A stretch of DNA of 64,000 bases. Source: Halicephalobus mephisto. Taxonomy: Eukaryota; Nematoda; Chromadorea; Rhabditida; Panagrolaimidae. The stretch's first letter is position 1; each line of letters begins with the position of its first letter. Under the pieces are notes generated by a model. The model did no database searches. It was not told where the DNA came from and was given only the letters and a program-made list of their open reading frames with translations. The DNA lies in NCBI GenBank assembly GCA_009193035.1, contig SWDT01000001.1:930001-994000 (forward strand). The letters are read 5' to 3'. Below are positions 32,023 through 41,218 of this stretch, piece by piece. The translations under genes and the position numbers were made by a program.

Positions 32023-33898
32023 TCAAGAGAGACGAACCGCATTCATACGGCCATTTAGGTTAGTCATGTCGATGAGATCCGCATAATCAGGTCTGTTTGA
32101 ACTCTGACCGACTGGCAATCGTAATATTTCTTTTCCTTTAGCCGTAATTGGGGCAGTCTAAAATGTCAAATAAAGTGACATTAAACTGGAAAAATTTCAG
32201 ATCACAAAAATAACACTTACTTCATGGTACAAAACCAAATCATAGAGTGATTTGTGAACAACTTGATTAGTTCCAAGAAACTGGTAGCCTTCAGGAATAA
32301 CTTCAACTAGAAAATGCTTGCTTTTTCCAGATCCAATGACATAGGATATTGTATATCCCCAGATCTTCTCCGAAACACGAACAAGAAAAGCACCTTGCGG
32401 CTTATCAGAGAGCAAATCTTCAGCTTCACTGCGAGAAATTATACCTGAAAGAAAAACATGCTTTAGTAAAAAGCAAAATCTCACAAACCATGAAACCAAC
32501 GAGCAGGAAGATTCGTCTTTGGATCAAAACCAGTTCCTTTCGGCATTTCGACGTTGATATACCATTGAACAATAGCTTCGCGATTAACAGGACGGGGAGG
32601 ACGAGCTTGTCTTATGGCTTCTTTCAGAGAAGTCGCTTTGCCTTGATTAAGAACCGGCAATAGAGCATCTGAAGTCCTCAAGTTCTTCTGGTACATCATC
32701 CGTGCCTTCTGAGCAAGCATCCGAATCTCTGCTTCAGCCTCTCGAGACTTTTTTTCGCGTTCTTCGAATTCTTTACGACGTTTTTCTTCTTCGAGTTCAG
32801 CTTCCTTCTTCCGACGTTGTCGTTCTTCCATCAACTGCTCGAATATCTCCGATTGGCGTTTTTCAATATCTTCTTCCAGAGGCTTAATAGGAACACGGAA
32901 CTTGACCGGTTTAACCTGAGTAGTAGTTTCTGCATTGCCATTAACTGTAGATTCATTTGGGACACTTTCTTGTACTGGCTTGACAGGCAACGCATTCGTT
33001 TCCTCGACTGTCGGGAAAGGTACAGGACCCGTTCGGTTTGAAGGATATGTAGTAGATTCACGTCCTGGTATGTAGGATTTCACAGTTTGACCAAACTCCT
33101 CCTTGGGTTTCTTTTGAAGAAACGGCGGACGAGTAGGAATAGGTGGAGGAGTAAGTTTCTTCCCGTTAGATAAGTAATCAGGAGCTGAGTTGCCATTGGG
33201 GAAACTTTTCTTGGGAGTCTGAGACTGATTTTGCGACGAGAAATAATTCACCGGTTGCTGTACAGAGTTGACAAAAGACGTTTGAGCAGTATTTTTCTCC
33301 GGGAAGGATACACTTGGCTGCTGAAAAGAATCCAATAATCGATAATTTCTAAGAAATCCTACCAGATTCGTCAGGAAATCCCGAGTCGTTTCTCTGTCAT
33401 TCTCAGGAATGTCCAGAAACTGCATTTCAGAGAGTTGTTTTTTCAAAAATTGCTCATTCATACTGTCATCGCCCATGGAATCATCCAGTTCGGTTAGAGG
33501 CGGATGCTCAAATTCTCTGGCTCTTCGGGCTTCATTTTCAGCAAGTTCTCGAGCTCGACGTTGGTTTTCTTCCTCGATTATCTGTTCAATCGATGGATCA
33601 TCCGGATGTTCACCCATAACCCAAACCCAGACTTCACTATCACGACCAGTAAGCCACTGAATGCCTCTTTTGGCTCTCTTCGGCTTTGGGTTTCTTCTTT
33701 CTTCCTCCTCCGCTCGGGCTTCGTTCATTTCCCACCGTCGTACCTGTTCTTCTCTCATTTTTATGAATAAAGTCTGCTTCTGTTCTTCGTCAAGTTGTTC
33801 AAGCAGCTCAGGCTCGACATACATCTGGAACAAATCGTTTCATATATCGAAATCTCTAGGAAACTTACCTTGTCGAGAATATCCTGAAGCAAACTCAT
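32023..33898 (-). CDS. SH2D4: SH2 domain-containing protein 4 (SH2D4A/B) homologue
   Basis: Four exons (33898-33869, 33824-32489, 32444-32221, 32157-32023) encode up to 574 aa. The N-terminal block matches SH2D4A closely: MSLLQDILDKMYVEPELLEQ, EEQKQTLFIKMREEQVRRWE, then EVWVWVMGEHPDD. The middle is a charged coiled-coil and Pro-rich region. An SH2 domain fills about 453-545: ARWFHGIISRSEAEDLL, GAFLVRVSEKIWGYTISY (FLVRVS holds the phosphotyrosine-binding Arg) and KHFLVEV. It is a cytosolic adaptor that binds phosphotyrosine; it has no kinase domain. A 42-bp stretch at about 33320-33362 begins GTAGGA and ends TTTTCAG and is in frame, so it may be a removed intron (560 aa) or retained. Confidence 0.92.
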
Positions 33899-34936
33899 CT
33901 TGGTAGCTTTATTCACCAAATCAGCTAACCATAATCAAACAAGAAAATATCTAAACGGCGATCGATGAGATAACGAGGATAATCGATTAGGATGCGCGAA
34001 TAGAATGAAAAAAGAAAATGAAAGAAGGAAAACTTTCGCGCTAAGTTCCAATTTTTAGGTTTTCGGAAATCACATATGAAACTTAAAAATGGATTTATGA
34101 AAACCAAAACTATAAACACATCAGATCTTGTTCTGGCCGATGTGCAGCAGTCGAGCGATCGCGCATATGCTTTTGTCAGGTTCGATGGAGACATGGGAGA
34201 GAAAGGAGAAGGAATCCAAATTGCGAGAAGGAAAACCGGCCTTGCGGGTTGGTAGACCGACCCGACGAACACGCACAAGGTGTTCGTGGATTTCTTCCAA
34301 CGTTTTAGTGGACGAGACATCCATCACTGCAGCACTTTCAAATGGCTGTCACTATGTCCTAGCGTTTTCGTTCGATCGTCCGTCAAGTCCTGATTTACAC
34401 ACATATCGCTCTAAATGGTTAATTAGTCCGTGACGACATTGAAAGTTTGTCCTCGGGAACAGCCAACGGGGATCGAACAATTGTCACACGGCCAGGTCAC
34501 AGCAGATCGTGGTCATTCAAAATTTCGTTCGCTTTTGGCTAGTCCGCTTCGCTCTCGAAAGGATTTCGAGAAGACAGATTACTCAAGAGCTTGCTCGTGA
34601 AATTTCCCAAAGTTTGGCAGCAAATAAATGAAAAGCTTGTAGCCGACAGCGAAAAAAGATAAAACTCTAAAAGGATTTTCGAAAGATGCAATTTTGATAT
34701 CAACTGGTTCGGATAAAAAATTAATTCGACAGAAACGACGGTCGCTCGATCGGAATTTGAAAAATATCTTCGAAACTAAAATGAATAAAAATAAAAAGAT
34801 AATTACGACTTTTTTCACCAACAATACTGACTGGGAAAAATGCGATATATCGGATATCCAGGATTTCCTTCGAAAAAACACATTTTTTATTCAAATTCAA
34901 TTCGAAATAAAAATTCTATCTTGTCAGGATCAAAGT
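33899..34936. other. Intergenic region upstream of SH2D4
   Basis: About 1 kb with long but unconvincing frames on both strands. No splice-supported coding, RNA gene or repeat family was seen. Confidence 0.45.
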
Positions 34937-35347
34937 TTAACAATTGTCAGTTATTTTCAATTCTTCAAACATCCCGCAGATTTCGTCAACAGGACCAGCA
35001 TATATGTCATCAAAATCCTCAGGTTTAAAGTAATTTGCATGTTTATCTTCCAAGGGAATTTTGAAAATAATCCTCTGGTCAGTGGGGATGTCAAGAAGAC
35101 AGACTTCTATGTTCTCGCGGAACTTGACTTTCTTGGCCAGTCGTCGTTTCATGAAGGGCCCTAGGATCAAGCCCCTCTGTTTCTCGTAGCTTCCGATCCT
35201 CTTCAAATTAGACTTCTTCGTTTTACGCTTTTGTATGGGAATTACGATAGATCTCATTTTGCAAACTTGACAAGGCATCTTTGCTTCCAGAAAAACCACT
35301 TCAGAGATTAAGAGGATGAGAACCGTATAGACGGATTCCACCAGCAG
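34937..35347 (-). CDS. Protein with PP1-docking RVxF motif, 5' end unsure
   Basis: The last exon is open from an acceptor (CTGACAG) at 35348 to the stop at 34937; the first ATG in it is at 35278 and gives 113 aa (MPCQVCKMRS...). The middle contains RRLAKKVKFRENIEVCLL. KVKF is a textbook RVxF docking site for protein phosphatase 1, and the pattern VxF-xE-x-I/V-x-V-x-x-L after it recalls PPP1R15 (GADD34/CReP), the eIF2-alpha phosphatase targeting subunits. The acidic C-terminus (PEDFDDIYAGPVDEICGMFEE) has no known match to me. Upstream, a second open exon (about 35501-35352) lies in another frame, and a tandem repeat follows, so the 5' structure is unresolved. Family assignment is weak; the motif is clear. 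Confidence 0.5.
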   Translation of the reverse strand: MLVESVYTVLILLISEVVFLEAKMPCQVCKMRSIVIPIQKRKTKKSNLKRIGSYEKQRGLILGPFMKRRLAKKVKFRENIEVCLLDIPTDQRIIFKIPLEDKHANYFKPEDFDDIYAGPVDEICGMFEELKITDNC

Positions 35348-35531
35348 CTGTCAGTGAGGACGTGGGAAGAGAAGAATGAAGTTGAATAACTTTGTCCATT
35401 TTTGAAGAATAAGAAGTTGAAGAAAAACAGACTTTTGCATAACAGACCATACTAGAAGCTCTATGTCCTGGAAAGCTTGGATGATCTTCTGACTTCATCT
35501 TTTCTTCAATTTCGTCATCGTAGTCTTCAAC

Positions 35532-35690
35532 TCATATATCAGAAAAGGTTCAACTTTACATATATCAGAAAAGGTTCAACTTTACATATATCAGAAAAGG
35601 TTCAACTTTACATATATCAGAAAAGGTTCAACTTTACATATATCAGAAAAGGTTCAATTTTACATATATCAGAAATAGTTCAACTTTACA
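35532..35690. repeat. 26-bp minisatellite, six copies
   Basis: CATATATCAGAAAAGGTTCAACTTTA is repeated about six times head to tail with very few changes. There are no spacers, so it is not a CRISPR array. It lies directly upstream of the RVxF gene, perhaps in its first intron. Confidence 0.9.
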
Positions 35691-36010
35691 AATCTAGACG
35701 TGACGTAAGTTAATTCAGACGAGATTCCGTCACTATTTCGTAAAAGATCCTTTCCATAAAAATCTTCATTGAAATTCAATATTTTTTCGAATTTATAATT
35801 TTCTCTGCAAAAATAAAATTTTAATCATTAACAATGCAACATCTGAAAAACTTACTAGATCATCTGTCATTTTTTCGCGCATTTTTTTCAAAAAATATAG
35901 TTTGGTTTTGTGTTGTTATCCTTCAATGGATATCCGGATGTTCATTCAAAAAATAAAATCTCAAATGAAAACAAAAAAATTGACTGCAAGTTAATGTTCT
36001 CAGTTCATGG

Positions 36011-36045
36011 AAATACCGTAGTGTTCGTGGTGTCTCAGGACGAAT
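36011..36045 (+). repeat. 35-bp direct repeat, copy 1
   Basis: AAATACCGTAGTGTTCGTGG continuing TGTCTCAGGACGAAT. Copy 2 (38655-38689) differs at one base. The two bracket 2.6 kb with the retropepsin-like gene. Confidence 0.85.
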
Positions 36046-36418
36046 AGGGAGAGATGTACTTGGGTCCTTACAGGATGACAAGCCGCAATCCTCTATAAAT
36101 ATATATTAAAACAACAACACACAAATGTAAACCTTGAAGAATTACAGTAGTCGTGCTAAGATCACCTAATTAGGGAACACCACCTCCACGGCGTCTCTTC
36201 AAGTCTTAAGAGGTTCTATATTTATTTCATCATCAGGTTTAAATGTATAAATTGAATTAAATTCTTTATTATTGACGTAAGCATCTTCTATTAAATTGCA
36301 CTTAGTAAACAAAATACATTAGCTAATATTTTTGGATTTTGTAAAGTGTTGAAAAGTGGTAAACATGTCTCTGAAAATAATTTTAATTAAAAAACTACTG
36401 ATAATATTTATATTAAAA

Positions 36419-36800
36419 TCAATTATGTTTTTTTATGTCCATAATAACTTTATTGTCCTTTAAATTTGTTTTGAAAAAATTTTTATTCCTTTTTAGTAAC
36501 CTATTAATTTTCATAATTAATTCATTAAAATTATATTTTCGTCCTGGAATATCTATAACATTGTCTTCATAAATTTGATTATCTTTTTTATCAACTCCAT
36601 TAACGATGTAATAAAATTTGTTTTATTGATATTAATTTTATTAATTTCTAATTTACCGTTTAATTTTAATAAACAGATTTGATATTCCTCATCTAAAAAT
36701 TTCTGTGAAAATAAGTATTCAAAAGTAGATTGATCAGAAGTTAGTTTTAAAGAATACCATTGGAAAAAATTTAAACTATTTTTGACAATAAATCATAAAT
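36419..36800 (-). pseudogene. Broken viral/transposon-like ORF
   Basis: On the minus strand two adjoining open frames (about 36800-36615 and 36635-36419) read as one protein interrupted by a frameshift or lost intron. Base composition is far more AT-rich than the neighbouring genes. The second part has a Y-x-F-N-E-L-I-x-x-I-N pattern after a short IPG strand, which recalls the N-terminal region of structural proteins of Polinton/Maverick-type elements and related DNA viruses; this is only a pattern resemblance. No start or full domain can be defined, so it is treated as a relic. Confidence 0.4.
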
Positions 36801-36938
36801 TAGCATTTTTGTGCTTAAATCAGGACAGTTCGACTAAAACTTCAACGAAATATAAATTAAAAATCAGCGACCATCAAATAAACCACAAATGCATTTATTA
36901 GAAAAAAACCCGGACATATGAGGTATAGAAGACAACAA

Positions 36939-37617
36939 TTATTTCTTTACAAGTTGAAATTGTTTCCTGTTGACGATGTCAATCGAAAAGCCCAAGTCTA
37001 GTATAGCATTTGCTCCAAGAATGTTCACTTCTTTGAAATGATCATGAGATCGATGACATTCGATAACAATTTCCGGATCCTAAACATTCAGCATTAATGA
37101 GTGAATTTCAAGTAGCAATTCAAAAAGCGTAGTAAAAGTTACTTGAATAGCGACGTCAACCTGACGGGGAGGCGCATTTCCAGGACCAAAGAGTGATTCC
37201 ATTGATTTCTCAGTGAGATACGTGTGGGGCGAACCAGTATCAAGCAGGAACCATATATTAACAATCGGCGCACTAGGCTTTTTAGCACGCCGGCAAACAA
37301 AACATACCATGAAACGTAAGTTCAAGCTATGAATCACGCCATTAACCGGAAAAGCTGGAGAGGAGAAGAATCCGGCACTCAGATTTCCGATTTCTTGCTT
37401 TTCGCCAAGCTAAAATTACAGGGGTTAGTAATCTTAAGGTAGATAAAGTAGATCACCTCTTCGAGTTCTGTCTCGTTTATATCAGTCACGAGGACGTCAT
37501 ACTCATTAGGCGGAATAGCCAACTTCTCCCATGAACTGTCTGACGAAGAACTCTAAAAAGGGATGAAATTAGTAAAGAAATATAGCATCAAATGCTTACT
37601 TTATTGTGATCGCTCAT
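36939..37617 (-). CDS. Retropepsin-like aspartic protease, stand-alone
   Basis: Four exons (37617-37600, 37552-37457, 37409-37143, 37079-36939) encode 173 aa with all introns in phase 0. The catalytic motif is FLLDTGSPHTYL (DTGS) near residue 98; a hydrophobic strand with ILGANAILDLGF (ILG before a Gly-Ala turn) near residue 147 matches the second part of the retropepsin fold. There is no reverse transcriptase, integrase or gag part next to it. Multiple intact introns and TTTCAG 17 bp before the ATG suggest an expressed host gene, perhaps domesticated from a mobile element. As in retropepsins it should act as a dimer. It lies between two nearly identical 35-bp direct repeats and beside a broken viral-like ORF. 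The substrate is unknown. Confidence 0.75.
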
Positions 37618-38654
37618 TTTGACGCGTTGGAGGAACAGAACTGAAACATAAAACGAATACAGCAGAAATCGTGATATTCAAGCGAACATGAAACATTTGT
37701 AACAGATTGCTTTTCCGGCAAAATGGCAGCGAAAATACTTCAACATAATGCCAAAAATATGAAGGCAGAAATTCAAATCTACACAGGCACAGCACGGCTA
37801 AAATACATAAATTCAGCTGGTTTTTTTCGTTCCGAGAGCACTCGCCAATCGGTGCGATGACAATAATCTATGTCACATTTCGCCAATTCGCCCAAAATGG
37901 CGAACTTTGAGATTTCTCTTTTTTCATGCTAGGACCATTCAAATCTTATTTTCAATGATTTTTAACTTTTTTTTTTCAAATCCTTGGTAAAAATTTATTT
38001 TTAATATTTTTGTAGTAAATAAAGCATTTAGAAACCGAAAAGGTTCATTTTTCATATCAGTATTATCATATTTGTCTTAAATTACAAGTTATAATGAATT
38101 TTATCAATATTTTAAAGGGAATTTTATGCATCTATCAATTGCCGTAATTGTAATAAGATAGTGAATAGTAGTTCCGAACAGTTGGTCATTTTATCTAATG
38201 CTTGTTAGTGATGTAAGAGGATATAAATAAAATAGTTAAGCTCATGGTTATATATTTCGAGCTTTTTTCAAGCTCTTAGTTCAAACTTAGACACAATTCA
38301 CTGGCAGTTAATCAAGTTCTGTCACTAGATACATGATTTTTAACCTGAACTTTTAAATTGATATATGAAATTTTACTGCAAAGCACTCATCATTTTGCAA
38401 CTAAATAGATCAATAGTAATAATTGGATATATTGAATATTTTGATATAAAAATACATCTAAATGATTATTACTAAGTACGAAGATAGAAAAGATTGCAAA
38501 ATATATTGTAACAATTAAGTAACAAGAAGAAGTAGATTTAATAGTAAATAATTCTAAAAACTGAGAAATTTGTGATCCTAGCACGAAAAAATGAGAAATC
38601 TGTGGAATTCGCAATTTTAGGCGAATTGGGCTATAGACAATCGTCCTTCCTCCA
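37618..38654. other. AT-rich region inside the direct-repeat island
   Basis: Upstream region of the retropepsin-like gene. AT-rich with short decayed frames; no motif recognised. Confidence 0.4.
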
Positions 38655-38689
38655 AAATACCATAGTGTTCGTGGTGTCTCAGGACGAAT
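38655..38689 (+). repeat. 35-bp direct repeat, copy 2
   Basis: AAATACCATAGTGTTCGTGG continuing TGTCTCAGGACGAAT; 34 of 35 positions equal copy 1 at 36011. Confidence 0.85.
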
Positions 38690-41218
38690 GATTGTTTCTA
38701 CAGTATTATGATCAGTTGTTTCATTTGTCGTTCGTTATTACTTTTTTTCTTGCGGTGTACAGTCCTTTTTTTGCTTTTGATTTCTTTGTTTTCATTTTTT
38801 CAAGATGAATCTCCTTGAAGAAATCTTCTGCCATGAATGTTTGAATAATCTTTTTGATGTGAACGAGTATGTTTCCTCTTCTTGGGATTTATCATGAAAT
38901 TTACTTTTTTAGTTGAACGTCATGCTGACTGCACCTAAGTTTCTATACAGTGTTTTTGATCTAAATAATCGTCACTTACAGCAGTGAACTATCAGAAATC
39001 GTATTTTAAGGTTTGAATATTTTGGCGATGATAAATTTTCTTTTCAGAAATACCCAGTAATTCATGGAAGAACTCATAATTTATGTCAATTGTAACGAAC
39101 GATATATGGATGAAAGTGAGTACTACACTGCTGAAGAATATGACGAAATACCACTTTACAACGTATGTTAAATTGTATCTAATTGTCTTGGTGATTCTTT
39201 ATAAGCAGCTCTTTGATTTGACCTTTATTTTTTAGGTTCTTGTGATCTGACAAACTTTCTATCATTTCGGAAGCTAGTTCAGAAGACAGCGTCTTCATGG
39301 AAGATGATATTCTTTATGACGAATATATAGATTATCTTATTGAAGATGTTACTTTCCATCAATATATACTATCTTTTGACGGTTAATAAAGAAAACTATA
39401 GGACATAAGAATCTCAGAAAGAACGTAAGAGGATATTTAAGAACTCGGTACGATGTATAACTGACTTTACAAAAATCATTTGAAACTCCATAAGTGGCTT
39501 CGAAATTACGGCAAGTTAATTGGAGATTAATCTGTTTATTATTGGTTATTTTTCGTAAAATACCCTTAATTCGTTGTGATTTAGTATTGGTTAGAACTTT
39601 GAATACTGGATTGACATGAACGCTTAATTTTCCGATGTTAGTTTTCTTAGTAGAATCCAAGCTGATTCTATGTTCACGTGATTTTACTTGCCAGAAAGCT
39701 ATACACCACAGTTATTTTCATTGATTCTCCACAATGCGAAGTGTACCGTAAATTGTGTGGCATCTTCTCAGTGTTATTTTTTGTGATTTTGGATATTTAA
39801 ATATTGATAAACATGAAATTTTTACTTCAAATGAAATGTCATACAATTCAGTATTTTGTTTTTCATCGTTTGTTGTTCTTCTATCCGATTCTTTGCCATG
39901 AGATACTGATTGAACTATTAGAGAACAATATTCATAGGAACCTTCTCAGATAGTTCTATAACACGAGGAATCTGCGGTAATTGCGGGAGAATATTCAAAT
40001 TTAGAGTAAATTTTACGACAGCAGAAGCTTTTATAGCGTTTCCATGTATAAGCCCTCATTTTTAGTGAATTCACATTGTGAAGTCAGGCATGCAACTACT
40101 TATAAAAATAAAGCAGAAACTGCGTGGTCCAGATTTTGAGCTTTACGGATATTAGGAATGTTGCTGAAGATATTGATTTCTTTTCCGAAGGTTCCTGAAT
40201 TATCTGTTAAATGTGTCTTCAACGGATTTAATTTACAATGCACAATAGTGGGTCATTTCTGTTCAATTAACAAGATTTTTTAATTCACGGTGAGGTTTTC
40301 AATTCGCAAATGTGGTATTTTAGAATATGATGAAACCAACACCAAAAGAAAAAGATATTTATGAATTTTTTAGTTGCAATTGGAAAATAACAAAAAAATC
40401 TAGATCTTAATTATTTTTAGGTACTTGTTTAAATTTCGAAATACAGTTAATAAAACAGTCTGCGAAGAAGCCAATACAGAAAATAAAAATTAATATAAAA
40501 GTTAGTACTCAAATATTTTGGAATTTGTTTCCTCATAAGTTAGATTAAAATTTTTATAATTTTTATTTTCTATCTTTGTTTAGTTTAATGCTGAATTGCA
40601 AGTTATTTAAAGTTTTTTTAAAACAAAAATGAATTATTTAAACGGAAAATATTTTTTACATGAAATCGGAGTTTTAAAATGAAGGTCGACAGATGGACCA
40701 TGAATCCAAAGACATTTGTTTTTTTACTGAAATTAAATAGAATATTTTTTTTATTGAAATTAAAAATATTTTTTTACTGAAATTAAATAGAATATTTTTT
40801 ATTGAAATTAAAAATATTTTTTTATTGAAATTAAATAGAATATTTTTTTTACTGAAATTAAATAGAATATTTTTTTATTGAAATTAAATAGAATATTTTT
40901 TTACTGAAATTAAATAGAATATTAAAAATTAACATGTTTGAAAGAAAAGTAGACTTTAATCGGAAATTTTGTGTCCAAAATTATTTTAAATTTAGTTTTG
41001 AATTTTTGCTCTTGGGGTACTTTCGTAAAAGAAGAAAGAGAATGCCGAACTCGTCTGGTTTGCTGCACCGGCTTCAACTGCAACTCTGCAAAATCAATTT
41101 TTAGACTAGAGGGAGTCGGCTTGCTGACTACTCCATTTGGACTTTTTCAAAGAAAAATTTTTGTTTTATTTTGAAACTAAATGTTTATTTTTTGAATTTA
41201 TTTGTTGTGAATTCGATA
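38690..41218. other. AT-rich region with decayed frames
   Basis: Plus-strand fragments at about 38804-38870, 39064-39174 and 39265-39387 carry acidic, Tyr/Glu-rich frames separated by stops and may be the remains of one small gene; I cannot join them in phase. At 41030-41100 a frame reads ECRTRLVCCTGFNCN, like the end of a three-finger (Ly6) domain, with no upstream exons found. A minisatellite lies at 40718-40925. Confidence 0.4.
40718..40925. repeat. AT-rich minisatellite
   Basis: TTTTTTTATTGAAATTAAATAGAATA-type units of 25-30 bp repeated about eight times with small length changes. Confidence 0.85.

Noticed and set aside
35532..35690. Regular short repeats that could suggest a CRISPR array
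   Set aside because: Units abut without spacers and the genome is eukaryotic.
39349..39660. 103-codon minus-strand frame
   Set aside because: It starts at TTG, is AT-driven and overlaps plus-strand decayed fragments; no motif.
40971..41174. Frame with CCTGFNCN, like the end of a Ly6/three-finger domain
   Set aside because: No upstream exons with the other cysteines or a signal peptide could be found, so it is mentioned only as a possible relic.
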